From: Tricholoma matsutake
Taxonomy: Eukaryota; Basidiomycota; Agaricomycetes; Agaricales; Tricholomataceae
Assembly (NCBI GenBank): GCA_026075535.2
Contig: AP026538.1
Location: 18,918,337-18,982,336 of the forward strand
Length of the DNA: 64,000 nucleotides
Direction of reading: 5' to 3'
Within the stretch, counting starts at the first letter, position 1, and every line of letters begins with the position of its first letter. The notes below the pieces were generated by a model. It made no database searches, was not told where the DNA came from, and saw only the letters and a program-made list of their open reading frames with translations. Shown here piece by piece: positions 21,761-33,129 of the stretch. Position numbers and translations under genes: made by a program.

Positions 21761-22843
21761 CCGCTTTACAAAGGAGGTCCATATTATTCCTACTACTACA
21801 GAAACCTCATCATTGGGCTTGGCATGCCTCTATCTAAATCAGGTATGGCGGTTACATGGGTTACCCAATACCATTATCTCCAATCGTGGACCACAATTTG
21901 CTTCCACATTTATGTGAGAACTGAACAACATATTGGGGATTCAAACTAAACTATCTACGGCATATCACCCGCAGACTGATGGGCAGACAGAGAGAATAAA
22001 CCAGGAGTTGGAGCAGTACCTACATATGTTTGTCAACTACTGACAAACTGACTAGCCCAAATGGCTGGCAATTGCCGAATTTTCCCACAATAACAAATTC
22101 CATTCAGCTACTTGTATGTCACCCTTTTTCGCAAATTATGGATATCATCCTTGCATGGGAGTAGAACCCAGAAGGGAAGTCAAAGTACAGTCGGTAGAAG
22201 ATTTTGTATCTAAGATGCAAAAGGTACAAGAGGAAGCAGAGGCAGCATTGAAGAAAGCATGTGATGACATGATGCGACACATGGATCGTACTTGAGCACG
22301 CGCTCCAGAGTACAAAGTTGGTGACTTGGTGTGGCTAAGTACCAAGGACCTAAATATTCCACGACCTTCGAGGAAACTTACGGAGAAACAAGTTGGCCCA
22401 TATGCAATCTCTAAAGTGATCTCACCTAATGCGGTAGTGCTAAAATTACCCTGATCATTTAAGATTGATCCTGAGATTAACATATCCCGTCTATGCCCTT
22501 ACCGCCCACCCACTATTCCTGGCCAACAAACTACTCTGCAACCTCCGATAATAGTAGAAGGTGCTCCAGAATACATAGTTGAAGAAATTCTAGACTCACA
22601 TCTTCGACGGAACAAATTGGAGTTCTTAATAAAGTGGAAAAACTATACCAACAAAAATAATTCATGGGAACCCAAAGAGAATTGTAAGCAAGCGTGTAAC
22701 ACAATCGCCCAATTCTTTAAACATAATCCGAATGCTCCACGTCGCATTGCGAGAATGGTGTATGAGTGGATGAAATTCCGGCCTTACCAAAATTTCACAG
22801 AGGGGACAGATGCAATATTTTCTTGCCTGGAAGTTGAGGCATA
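21761..22843 (+). pseudogene. E1 integrase C-terminal part and chromodomain
   Basis: The integrase resumes in broken frames (KQHIGDSN; degenerate HPQTDGQTE region near 21966). The C-terminal domain then appears (YKVGDLVWLSTKDLNIP equivalent), followed by a well-preserved chromodomain (YIVEEILDSHLRRNKLEFL, IKWKNYTNKNNSWEP) ending near 22740. The coding end (SCLEVEA) is the natural C terminus that E2 lost to TIR-1. Stops such as TGA near 22294 and 22453 disable it. Confidence 0.9.
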
Positions 22844-22855
22844 AAAGGGGGGTAA
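22842..22855 (+). other. E1 polypurine tract
   Basis: AAAAGGGGGGTAA directly precedes the 3' LTR. It would prime plus-strand DNA synthesis. E2 has the same tract on the minus strand. Confidence 0.85.
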
Positions 22856-23257
22856 TGTTAGGAAACCACCCCATTACCTAATAAAATTTCATTTTTATTT
22901 TATTATGTCGAATTACGCTACATGACACCAAATGACACTACACTTTGATAGCGTGAGAATTTTATTTCCCACACATCAAAATGTATGCGCATGTACAAGT
23001 GCGTCGATAACAACAATGTACAATATATGTAACATAGTATATAAACCCTAAATATATGCCTAGGGGGCCCCAGTTGTGTTCTCTTAGGTATTCCACCTAT
23101 GCTTTCAGTGTGAAAGGCCTTTGTCAACAAACTCACCTATTAATAACCCCTAGCATCAAAACCATCAGTTCCCCCATCACGAGCGCAGATCCCACCCCCT
23201 TCTTGTAGAGAGAACCCGCACGGTCTTAGCTAGCAGATAGTGGGTGTTGCCCTAACA
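22856..23257 (+). repeat. E1 3' LTR (LTR D)
   Basis: This 402 bp repeat is paired with 1262-1663. TSD GACAT follows at 23258-23262, and the copia gag frame resumes directly after. Confidence 0.96.
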
Positions 23258-24060
23258 GACATCCCCATTTATAATGGCCTTTTTCTCCACATTCATGACA
23301 TGTGACCCATGGTGGAACTGTGGACTGTTTCCTGTTGTTGCTCCCATCAGTGTTGCCAGTATTGCCGTTGCCATTCCTTTGGTTTCCATAATTGCCACCT
23401 TGGTACCCCCCCTTTCTAAATTTATTGGGAGGTCCTCTTGCCCTATTAACCACCTCACTCCTGCATTGGTGGTTTTGTTCCTCACTTTGGAATGCTTGTA
23501 GGATGGTTGTCCTATCTAGTGTGCTCTGCAATAGCAATGCAGATGACAGATGTGCATAGTCTTCAGGCAATGCCCTGATTAGTGCCATGCACTCCAATTC
23601 CTCATCCAGTTTTTCCACAGTGTAGTCACTTGGCCTCAAGTTCTGGATGTCTGCAATGACCTGCTCCACTCGAACTCCCAAATCCACCAGTGTTTCATCA
23701 TCCTTCTTGTGGATTGAAAACAGTGCATCATAGGCATTAAATCGTGCACCTGGTTTCTTTTGAAGGTGGGCAGCCTCCAATCTCTTCCATATTTGAATAG
23801 GGTCTTCTTCATACCCTCTAAAATGAATCCACTGTTTCTTTGATATGCACAGAAAGAGTTCTCCAGCAGCCTTGTAAGAGGCTTTATCCCATGCAGCGGC
23901 ATCCTTAGCATGCTCTCTTTTATTTGGTCTTGTCTCCTTCCTAGAGACAATTCCCCAAGTCCCCATTTTCATCAATCATGCCTTCATTTTGCCACTCCAG
24001 TCCATATAGTTGTAGTAGGATTTCGCTTTTGTTTGTTCCTGTTGTGCCAGGAAACCGCGA
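23258..24060 (-). pseudogene. Ty1/copia Gag with zinc knuckle
   Basis: This is the upstream half of the copia element. The Gag core (UBN2-type: NYMDWSGKMKA ... IQIWKRLEAAHLQKKPGARF ... LDEELECMALIRALPEDY) is followed by a basic glycine/asparagine-rich stretch and the zinc knuckle CHECGEKGHYKWGC. The last Cys codon of the knuckle is where E1 landed. Joined to position 1261, the frame reads on without a gap. One stop lies near the N terminus (after GKMKA). No copia LTR or PBS is recognisable before the Helitron begins. Confidence 0.9.
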
Positions 24061-24162
24061 GGCGTGAAAGTAGGTGTCCACTATATTGCATCTGTGTTAC
24101 CCCCTATGTCTGTGTCCAAAAATCTAAGTAATAGCTATAGTACGAAGCGAGATATGAAGTAA

Positions 24163-26560
24163 ATGAATTTCAGTCATAATATCTACAATCTAACAAGTAT
24201 AGTAATAAGTCTGTTGGACTATGTAGCCAGTGTTTCATCACTGTATTCAACAGGCCATGGAGGTATTGGCTCAACTGCATTGTCTGATAAAGAACATAAG
24301 AGACATTTACTGATGTATCATGACAAATGTTTTCAAACAGATATAAACTTTCCCTTTGTTGCCTTTAGTCATGAACAAATTAAGGCTTCAACTACAGGTG
24401 GATTTCTTCTGGCTGAAACAAAGAAATTTGATGATGTTACTGAACATTTGCTAAATGTCAATCAAGATGTTCTTGCTAATATTGCAAATAGAATGTCTAA
24501 AGGAGATATTGTAAAACCTGCAAACCAAGAAGAAATCGATTGCTTTCAAGTTATTCGTGACCTTGACCATATTGGGGGTAAAGTATCAGGATCAGTAACT
24601 GCAAAAAAATACATGCAAAACAAGATATGGTCTTTAGTAGCTTCTAAAGGTGCACCACTATGGTATATTACTCTTTCACCTGCTGATGTAAAAAATCCTA
24701 TATCTTTATATTATGCAGGAAATGAAGTCAGCTTTAACCCTAAAATTATGATTCCAGATGATCATTACCATCTCATTGCAAGAAACCCTGTAGCTTGTGC
24801 ATGTTTCTTTCACTTTATGGTTCAAAGTCTTATCAAGCATGTGCTTGGGGTTGATTCTAACCATCGTGGATTATTTGGAGATACATTGGCTTATTATGGA
24901 ACAGTAGAGCAGCAAGGCCGACTGACACTCCATATACATCTTTTGCTTTGGATCAAGGGTGGACTTACTCCTGATGATATAAGAGAACATATTATGGACC
25001 CTGAACTAGATTTTCAATGACAAATGGTAGAATATTTGGAAAGCTGTTACCAAGGTGAATTTATTACAGAAAAACAAGAAGATGTGCTGCCTAATGTATC
25101 AGAGAATTCTAACACCCCTGGTTATCTTGATCCAACAGAGACTTTACCAACACCACCTCCTGAGCCATGCAAAAATAATTGTAAAGTCTGTGATAAATGT
25201 AAAGGTTTGAATACTTGGTGGAAAAATGTACTTGTATTGTTGATGATATTATATCAAAATCAAATATACATACTTGTAGTACAAATATCAATAAAGATGG
25301 TACACAAAATAAAGCCCGGCCATACAAGGGATGTCTTGACAATGTATGGGGTAAGTGTAAAGCTCATTTCCAACATGCAATTTTCAGAGTAACTGAAGTT
25401 GAACCATTGACAGGTGTGCTCAATATTAAAAAAAATGAACCCTGGATTAACACTTTTACTCCTGTTATATCATATGTATTTCGCTGCAACACTGATGTCA
25501 CTAGTCTAAGATCAGGTACTGCAATCAAAGGGGTGCTACTGTATGTATCTGATTATATAACTAAAATGAGCCTAAAAGCACATGTTGTATTTGAATCAAT
25601 CAGATCTGTATTTCACAAGAACTCTGAAATGTTGGGAGGTGATGAACATCACCATGTAATGGCTAGGAAACTTACAGCAAAAATAGTCAATCTAATGATT
25701 GCCAAATCTGAAATGGGACAACCTATGATTTGTATGTATTTACTTGGCAATCCAGATCACTATACAAGCCATGAATTTGTGCCCTTTTATTGGCAGTCTT
25801 TTGTCAATGAGGTTAGAAAGGCATGGAACAAAGATCTTACTGATGAACTTCCTGAAAAAGTTGCCCTTATGAAACACAGAGGAAGAATTATTGGTTTGTC
25901 TAATGTATATGATTATATTTATCACCCAACTGAACTGGAAGATATGACCCTGTTTGACTGGATAGCATGGTGCAAAAGAATCAAATATCCTTCAGCAACA
26001 AAGGCCACAAGAAAGCATTGGTTAGATGAAGACAGTAGTGATATTGAAGAGGCTCAATTTGAGGAGAAAATTTCTCAAAATGAAGTTGATGAAGTCTGCA
26101 GCCTCTCTTTTGACATTGGAAGTAAATCTATATTAAAATTTACTTCTGAACATCCTTTGGTGCAAAGTCATGGATTACGTTGCATTTCAGCCAACCACAA
26201 TATTATACCTAATTTTGTTGGATGTACACTGCCACGCTGTGATCAAGGTGACCGTGAATACTATTGTATAACAATGCTGACTTTGTTCAAACACTGGTGA
26301 ACTGGTGCTACACTTAAATCAAAAGAGTGCTCTTGGGATGAAACTTTCAATTCTCATGAATTTACTGCACAGCAAATTTTGTTAATGAAAATTTTCAGTA
26401 TTCGATATGAATGCCTTGATCAAAAAGATGATTTCTTTGCAGAAATGAAAAAGGGAGAAACTGCTTTGCCTGGTTGGATGGAAGATAAGAAAGACCTCCT
26501 ATAGGGCAGGAAAATGCTTCCTTGTATGGTAGATTTATTGGCAGAAATTCTACAAGCTGT
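24163..26560 (+). pseudogene. Helitron Rep: HUH endonuclease and two-tyrosine motif
   Basis: This is the replication-initiator part of a Helitron. It shows LWYITLSPADVKNPI, the metal-binding HUH motif in TLHIHLLLW (His codons 24931-24939), and the two-tyrosine motif YVSDYITK (about 25542-25565), whose tyrosines would nick DNA. TGA at 25018-25020 and at 26298-26300 sit where Arg is expected. A frameshift lies near 25222. After LPGWMEDK (about 26480) the sequence jumps to the late helicase region. Confidence 0.9.
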
Positions 26561-28065
26561 CAAGATCAAGAGGCTGCTATTGGAAAAGCACTATGGCATC
26601 AGGTCACAACAGTTGTTATATTACATCAGAAGATGCAACAAACTACACAAACTGTAGAAGATGCCAAACTATGAGAAGCTTTGTGTAACATGCATTACAA
26701 GGCTTCCACAGCTGATGATATTGCCTTTTTGCATACTCATATTTCAAGTGAGTTGGATGGGCGATCATCTGTTAATGACAAGCAATTCTGTAATGTGTCT
26801 ATTATAACCACATTAAATCTTCCAAAAGATGTTATCAATAATCTTGGCTGTCAAAGATATGCAGTGGAGACAGGTCAAACTCTAACTGACTTTTACTCTG
26901 AAGACACAATTAGCTCAACTGATAGTAGAGGGGAAAGAAAGAAAAAGAAAACATTTGGATCATTGGGAAAATCAAGAGTGCCACATATTTCTGCTGGTGT
27001 TCAGCAAATACTATGGGATCAACCCTCCAGTTCTAATTCTAAAAATATTCCTGGAAAACTTTCTCTGTGTCATGGTTTACCAGTAATTATAAGACGAAAT
27101 AGTGCAACTGAACTTTGTATTACAAAGGGTCAAGAAGCCACTGTTTATGATTGGCAATCATCTGTAGGTTCCAGAGGACAATGTATTCTTGATGTGTTGT
27201 TTGTCCAACTTACAAACCCACCTCAAACAGTTCAACTGGCCAATTTGCCCATAAATGTTGTACCATTAATTAGAACTACTACAAATACTCAATGTGTACT
27301 TCCAAATGATACAACTCTCAATGTATCATGCAATCAAGTTGAAGCCCTGCCAAATTTTGCAATGACTGATTATACTTCACAGGGAAAAACAAGACTATTT
27401 AATGTTGTAGATATTAACAGTAACAGGAGTCATCAATCATATTATACTGCTCTGTCTAGAAGTGCATCTGCAGCTGGAACAGTAATATTGCAAGGTTTTG
27501 ATGCAAAAAAATCACTGGAGGTGCATCAGGTGCACTATGCCAAGAAGTCAGAGAACTTGAATTGTTGGATAATATCACTGCATTGCACTACAATGGAAAG
27601 TTGGATGCTACAGTAATTGATGAGTGCTGAAATGACCTTATCACAGCCTTTCATAAAATCAAAGGTGAATACTATGTACCTAATGTTGTTCATAGAGCTA
27701 TCCAATGGAATGGATCTGATATATTTCAGTTGTCTAGCAATCTAGAATGTCACTTGTGGGAGGATTGAAAACCAAAGCAACATATCCACAAAAAGACTGA
27801 GTATACCAACTGCCACTATATCTCCATATGTTTCTGCCAAAAGCACAAAGGGTGACTCTTCTATATATATCAAGAAATGTAAAATAAGTTCAAATCAAAA
27901 ACCCCCAGCCCCAAAAAGGAAAAAGACTGAACATAGAAAAAATTCACAGGATCATCCTATGCTTCCTCAGCCACAAGGAACACAATGGCACAATAACAGT
28001 TGTGCTTTTGATGCAATCATATCTATTTGTATGATGTTTGGCAGAATAATTACGAGTCCAAGGAA
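26561..28065 (+). pseudogene. Helitron helicase C-terminal half and start of cysteine-protease-like tail
   Basis: The ORF 26681-27616 holds late SF1 (Pif1-like) motifs: TTLNLPKDVINNLG, TDYTSQGKT (motif V-like) and YYTALSRSASAAGT (motif VI). Walker A and B are absent because Rep-side sequence joins directly to the motif III/IV region, which points to an internal deletion. After frame breaks comes WHNNSCAFDAI, the start of a tail resembling papain-like or OTU cysteine proteases found in fungal Helitrons. E10 interrupts that tail at 28076. Confidence 0.85.
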
Positions 28066-28243
28066 TGAGGACTCGTCTTTTTAACTTGACCAACCAGCCA
28101 ATGAAAGTGATATGTTAAGAGTGATGGTTGCTTGGCAAGTGACAGGGTTTTAACTCTGGCTGTGGAAAGGCTTACATTTTGAAGTCAGTCCGACTCAGCC
28201 CTGCACACCATTTCACACTCAGCAGGTTTTACCGACACACAGA

Positions 28244-28696
28244 TTGTTAATGAAAAAGGAAACTGTCACACTCAGTCACACTTCCTCTGTTGAACTTGAA
28301 CCGAGACAGATACATGTTGTTTGGGCCCTAGGTGACGATGCCACTGTCTCCCTCCTAACACCACCACCACCACTGCTCTGTCAACCTATGCTGCCACCGC
28401 TTACATGCCCACCAAACACAGCCACTCCCAACAAACAGACGATGGGCCCAAACACTGATGTACAGCATTTGGGCCCCAGGTAAGTTTTGTTCTTTGTTCA
28501 TTCGTATTTTTACTAACTAACTTCTTCATTTTCAGGTTAAAATATCTTGTAGCATCTGGCTCAAGGGACCAAGGGATGACCAACAACAGGCCTGCCACCA
28601 ATGGATGGCAGCGCCCCAACCCACCACCACGAGCAACTGCTCATGGGGTGGAACTGGTGCTCATCAAGGACAAGGACCACGGGCGTAGGGAGTGAG
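28244..28696 (+). CDS. Two-exon ORF of E10, proline-rich, function unknown
   Basis: Exon 1 (28244-28479) encodes a proline-rich peptide ending in the GGGCCC palindrome. A textbook fungal intron follows (GTAAGT at 28480, ACTAAC branch site, TTTTCAG at 28535). Exon 2 stays open to TGA at 28694-28696, giving about 130 residues that include PPPRATAHGVE, the translation of the TGCTCG palindrome. TIR-1 and TIR-2 carry decayed homologues on the minus strand. I recognise no domain. It may be a captured host gene piece or a short element gene. Confidence 0.45.
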
Positions 28697-29930
28697 TACA
28701 ACGATGGCACCAGACCAGACAAGGGGACGACAGTGACAACAACAACAACAACATTGAGGAGGGGGGTGGGGAATGGGGACAACAACAACAACAGAATGAC
28801 AATGGGGACAGGAGGTGAGAACGATGAATGGGATGGGACAGGGATGGGGACAAGGGCAATGCAGGATGACCATGGCCAGCAGCACAACAACACCCCGAAC
28901 TGCTGCCATTGCTTGCGGGGTGGAAATGGGGAGCTATAGGCAATGGGACGGCAACACTACAGGCCAGGGAGGGGAGAATGACAATGGGGAGATGCCACAG
29001 GTATTCTTTTTTATTCTTATTATTTTTTTGTTGCTAATATTTTTTATTTTATGATGATGAAGACGACTGCCACCCCCCGACCCCACTCCTCCGACCCTGC
29101 CACCCCAACTACTGCTGCGAGCAACTGCTCGCAGGGTGGAAACAGGGAGCAGGGGGAGATGAGCAAATGATGAATGCACCCACCCCACGCCTACGAGCAC
29201 CTGCTCTTAGGGTGGTTTGCGGATGCAGAGGAATGGAGATGACAAGCACCAGCACCCACCCCCCACTGCTGTGAGCATATGCTCGTAGAGTGGTTCGGGT
29301 GCTATGACTACCTCTGACAAGCACGACAAGCACCCCAACCCCTGCCACAAGCAACTGCTCGCAGGGTGGACACGGAGTTCAACAAGGACAGCAATGAGGC
29401 CCAGGAACAAGGCAGGCAGGGCAAGGAGACAACAGGCATGACCCAATGCCACCCACAACATGACAACGGCGACCTCAAGGAATGGGCAGAGGATGACAAT
29501 GAGGGGAAGACCACAAGGACAAATGGCAAACACACCAGGTATGCCCAACAATGGGGAATGAATGAATGACCCAGCAACTGCCCCCAGCCCCACAAGCCAC
29601 TGCTCGTGGGGTGGATTGTGGGTGCTAGTAGCCAACAACAAAGGGCAATGGGAATGGGGACAGAAATGGGGACAACACCAGCACAACAACACCAGCCAGC
29701 CACAAAGGGATGAGGACAAGGATGAGGAAGAAGATGGCAACCAGGACACTGGGAGAAGGAGAAGGAGATGATGCCACCCCACCCCCATGGAAAACATGGG
29801 GGCGGGGTTTTTTTTTTCTATAATTTTTATTAATATACTTGTGCTGCCCCTCTCATGTTCATGTGAGGGGTTGGCATTTTTTATGTATATAATAATGTAG
29901 TCTCCTCCCTCACAATTGCGTGAGAGAGTT
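28628..29930. repeat. Palindromic units and C/G hairpins of E10
   Basis: There are six diverged palindromes of the CACGAGCA/TGCTCGTG type: 28628-28645, 29116-29133, and near 29188, 29270, 29347 and 29600. The 29116 copy reads TGCGAGCA...TGCTCGCA, so both arms changed together. Three C/G hairpins follow at about 29777-29807, 29847-29870 and 29902-29928. The many long overlapping frames here are low-complexity artefacts. Confidence 0.75.
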
Positions 29931-30155
29931 AATTAAATATATTCTTGAGCAATTTATATCAAGCCACCCCCATTTGAGTAAGAAAGATAAGAATAAAACC
30001 TGACTGCTATGAATGTTATGGACAGGTCTACAAGCTTGCAAAGGGAAAACTAGGATATCTTATTCCTACTGAACATACAAAAATTTTGCATTTGCATTTT
30101 TGGGCTTTCCTCATGTCTGAGTAGTACATAATAAAGAAGATGATTGAGGACTCAT

Positions 30156-30910
30156 AGATGCCAGGCACAGCCATGGCCCAACAAGAACAAGTGAGTCTTT
30201 ACAAACAGATTGATTTGAGGCCACTAACCATGTACATTTGGGCAAGCTTGCAAAAAGCTTTGAACAAACCACTCAACCAAACCCTACATATACCCTTGAA
30301 GAGGTTTGTGATTTTATTAGACGTTACTTTCAAAGGTTAAATCCAGCATTGTTTGCATGGGGAGCATTCACTAGTGTCCAAAATATATTTGACTATATGT
30401 TAGCCTCTTCTCAACCTGTTACAACATCATCTATGCATTGCCCCAATGGTCATGATGTACAACGAGCAGAAATATCTGCTTTCAGCTGCCAACTTACAAT
30501 ATTAACCCATGTGCCCACCCTCCAAAATTTTGTTGACAACTTATCTGTTGAATCCTCATCCCATTGTCATTCATTTGATATACACATGTATTTGATGATT
30601 TTCCTCTCATGTTAGCATTTGACCACACACTACATTACTGACAAAGTCATTGAACATAACACAAAGGAATGGACAATGTACTACATATGAGCTTAGGGAT
30701 GTAATATATCACCACACTGACCACTTTACAGCTCGTATCATCACATCTGATGGCATGGTATGGCATCATGATGGAATTGCTACAGGACAACAAACAGAAT
30801 ATGAAGGACACTTTGATCATGTCTCTGACATGTCTACAAACTGTTCAAGAAGAGCAACATCAGCATTGTATATTAGAGTTGTTGAGAACTCGGACCTGCC
30901 ATGCATCTAG
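30156..30910 (+). pseudogene. Helitron C-terminal tail (cysteine-protease-like domain)
   Basis: This continues the tail begun before E10. It shows YTLEEVCDFIRRYF, NPALFAWGAFTSVQNIFDYM, QNFVDNLSVESSSHC and YELRDVIYHHTDHFTARIIT followed by GMVWHHDG, a pattern typical of the C terminus of agaricomycete Helitron proteins. Several frameshifts separate these blocks. A CTAG at about 30907-30910 could be the Helitron 3' terminus, but I do not see the usual hairpin before it, so the boundary is uncertain. Confidence 0.75.
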
Positions 30911-30911
30911 C

Positions 30912-31131
30912 AGTGGCCCACTCAAACCAGTTTCATTGCTATGGTGGAGGGTGGGCGCACTGCACTCCTAGCAGCGCACGAACTGGCATCCAAAGTAGAA
31001 GAACTGTTTTGCTCACCTGGTTTAGCCTTGCTGCGAAGACTGTATGACATTTTCAGTTTTAGGGTTCGGGTTTGTTGACTAGGATGGTAATCCAAGATGA
31101 TCAGTCCCAGGGGAAACCAAAGCAGAGTCAA
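30912..31131 (-). pseudogene. E11: N-terminal gag fragment of an E9-like gypsy element
   Basis: A short minus-strand ORF starts MSYSLRSKAKPGEQN, matching the E9 Gag start MSYSLCSVTRRNQT at 42937. The upstream leaders also match (CACATATTTT...TCAAAACTCTCTGAA in both). The rest of the element is missing and the fragment abuts the Helitron tail. Confidence 0.75.
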
Positions 31132-31306
31132 TGAGTAGTAGGTTTCAGAGAGTTTTGAGTAGCATCAAAAATATGTGGCGTTAGCATGATGAACGGTAAT
31201 GACACATGTTCAGACTTGGAGAGACGGTTTTATCGAGACTTGTTATTCTGAAGTCCTAGCTACGAACGTGAGGGTTTATATATGTGAGTATGTTGTCCAT
31301 AGGCTA
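31132..31306 (-). repeat. E11 leader and LTR remnant with TATA box
   Basis: This is the upstream region of E11. On the minus strand ATATATAAACCC (near 31273-31286) resembles the TATA region of E9 (42669). It is cut at 31306 by a solo LTR. The LTR boundaries are not resolved. Confidence 0.5.
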
Positions 31307-31968
31307 TGTTACAATTTTCCTTGTAACTCATGGAACCCGACCGACCCACGTACCCGACAATCCCCTCCAGACAGGAGGCACTCCTGACCAATGCCCGAGG
31401 CATGCCCTTGACACCAGACACACACACGATGCATGCTGACAACATGCATTCAATCCCCTTCCCATGGAAGGCACCCTTGACGCATGGTGACTCCATGCAC
31501 CCAAACCCATTCCCACACATGCTGTGATATGACAGCCCTGTGACATGAGGTCTGTGATGTCGGACTCTCATGATTGACATGCTGCGCCACAGCACTCCAT
31601 GACATTGGACGCCTCATGCAAGGCATGAGGCTTGTTGTTTCTATTCTTACCTGATACACATCTACCTTTCCGATTGGACGATAAGGACCTCCCTCTTAGT
31701 ATAAGTACTGCGACTTGTAGTAGGAATGTCCTTAGTTTAGATCTAGGCAATCTACAACCTTAACTTGTGAACTCACGAACTTACTCAAAACCACTAAGGA
31801 AGCCACTTAGTGCATGAACCCGAACGACTCTACGCAGAAGGCCTGCTAGAGTGCACTATCCATCTTACATCGGATGCTCCAAGTAAGACTAGTGCTGAAC
31901 GACTTGTCGAGGAAGCACCTTGCCAAAGACATCGACTAGATCGAGCGGTTGAGGCTTTGCCCTTAACA
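31307..31968 (+). repeat. Solo LTR, 662 bp
   Basis: It starts TGTTACAATTTTCC and ends CCCTTAACA, with inverted TGTTA/TAACA tips. GGCTA occurs on both sides (31302-31306 and 31969-31973). A TATAAG box near 31699 shows + orientation. No internal region is present, so this is the product of LTR-LTR recombination. Confidence 0.82.
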
Positions 31969-31973
31969 GGCTA

Positions 31974-32254
31974 TGCAAGGCAATACATAACTAAGTAATG
32001 AACACTGTTCCAGCAGTCAATAAGTAGATGAATATGAAATACCAGAAACCTTGGTGGACTCCTCATCATGACACCTGTCACTATCGCTACACTCTCTGGA
32101 GCATTAGCAAGTGTAACAATCATGACACAGCGGATATCCAGATCAATACCCACCGGTCTCTCATCATTGTACTACACAGGATTTGCACAGGACTCTTTCC
32201 TTACTTACCCACCATCTGAATATAACCCCTTCTTACCACCATTCCTTTGGCTAC
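31974..32254. other. LTR/U3-like sequence between E11 and E6
   Basis: This 280 bp stretch holds no gene. It is probably upstream LTR sequence of E11 or E9; E6 was inserted at its right edge. Confidence 0.35.
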
Positions 32255-32395
32255 TGGAGTAGTGTGTATGGGCACACCTACTCCAGGTAGTCACATGACC
32301 ATGTAGTCAGTAGACAGTCACACATGTGCATAGAGTCACACTTAGGCTATCACTATCTGTGCTACACCATTGCTATAGAGGAGACGCTTGGCATG
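32255..32395 (+). repeat. E6 5' LTR, left part
   Basis: These are the first 141 bp of the 147 bp LTR. The last six bases (TCTCCA) lie at 40118-40123 beyond E4 and its TSD. Confidence 0.85.
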
Positions 32396-33092
32396 TGTCA
32401 CGATCTGTTCCTCGCCCGCTCAGAACCTGCAACCTTCTGATCTTTTCCACTTTTCCTAACTCAACTCCTACCGCCTTCATTCCAGCCCCCTTGCACTGCC
32501 CACACTGCTGTGCACCAGGCCGCCGTGTACAGAAACCACGGCTGCCTTCCAAGGCTGCCATCTAGTTTTGCAAATTCAACTATGGATTCCTGTGCGGCCT
32601 CCGCTAGGCAATTTATCTACGCAGTTGAGACACTGCCACAGTTTCTGTTTCCATTCCGCTCTTGTTCCGGACTCTAGTATTTAAGCTTAGTTAGTTTCGC
32701 TTTGTATTCCTCAGTTCATATATCAACATAGACTCGACTTTACCCTGTCAATCTAAAACCTCCTTCTACTCCAACTCCTGACCTCTAAGAGTCTGAACTC
32801 CATTCGACTCAACCTCTAGTTCCCCTCTGAAGTTCTAGTCCCACCTGAACTTAACCTAAGTCCCTCCGTACTCCTTCCCACATTTACCCACACTCTCCTG
32901 CTCCTATCTCTAAAACCTCTACCCAAAATTAGGACACCAGACGAGGTGAAGGGCGCAGCTTCTTACAAGCTGAAGCCAAGTCCTTTTCGTTACCCATCCA
33001 CATAATCCGTTATGACCTGACAATCTTCCACTCTCAAACACCCGCCAGGTCCGACTGGATTCCGATGAGCCCTTTTGGATCAGTTCTTAACA
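32396..33092 (+). repeat. E4 5' LTR (LTR G)
   Basis: This 697 bp LTR runs from TGTCACGATC to GTTCTTAACA. TATTTAA (32678-32684) lies 33 bp before TCAGTTCATATAT (32711-32723), which is complementary to ATATATGAACTGA at 33095-33107, two bases past the LTR. This is a self-priming layout. Confidence 0.94.
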
Positions 33093-33094
33093 GT

Positions 33095-33107
33095 ATATAT
33101 GAACTGA
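33095..33107 (+). promoter_or_regulatory. E4 self-primer binding site
   Basis: ATATATGAACTGA is the exact reverse complement of 32711-32723 at the predicted 5' end of the transcript. It gives 13 bp of pairing, as expected for Tf1/sushi-type self-priming. Confidence 0.8.
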
Positions 33108-33129
33108 CACTTCACTCATCTCTTCTCCT

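Larger units (their letters stand above)
1262..23257 (+). mobile_element. E1: Ty3/gypsy chromovirus, nested host element
   Basis: This is a full-length chromovirus bounded by 402 bp LTRs that begin TGTTAGG and end CCTAACA, with TSD GACAT. Coding order on the + strand is gag, protease, RT, RNase H, integrase, chromodomain, then a polypurine tract (about 22842-22855) against the 3' LTR. E2, E3 and a 1.35 kb insertion break it up. Without them it is about 6.24 kb. Frameshifts and stops occur throughout pol, and the RT motif is FIDN rather than the F/YxDD of active enzymes. It sits inside copia gag, so it is younger than the copia element and older than E2 and E3. Confidence 0.96.
28077..30144. 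mobile_element. E10: palindrome-rich element inserted in the Helitron tail
   Basis: This 2.07 kb insertion is flanked by TGAGGACTCRT (28066-28076 and 30145-30155; one transition), and the Helitron frame resumes in phase after it. In reverse order to TIR-1 and TIR-2 it contains the GGGCCC palindrome with intron, palindromic TGCTCG units and C/G hairpins. Its ends (CTTTTTAACTTGACC on the left) do not clearly match the TIR-1/TIR-2 termini, and I find no tRNA-like ends. It is probably a related or diverged member. Confidence 0.65.

Noticed and set aside
28052..28076. Helitron 3' hairpin (ACGAGTCC ... GGACTCGT)
   Set aside because: The Helitron coding tail continues in phase after 30156, and half of this hairpin is the E10 target duplication, so it is not the element end.
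28561..29797. Many overlapping ORFs rich in Pro, Cys, Val or Asn
   Set aside because: They arise from low-complexity, CpG-poor palindromic repeats and overlap in several frames on both strands; only the spliced ORF at 28244-28696 has independent support.
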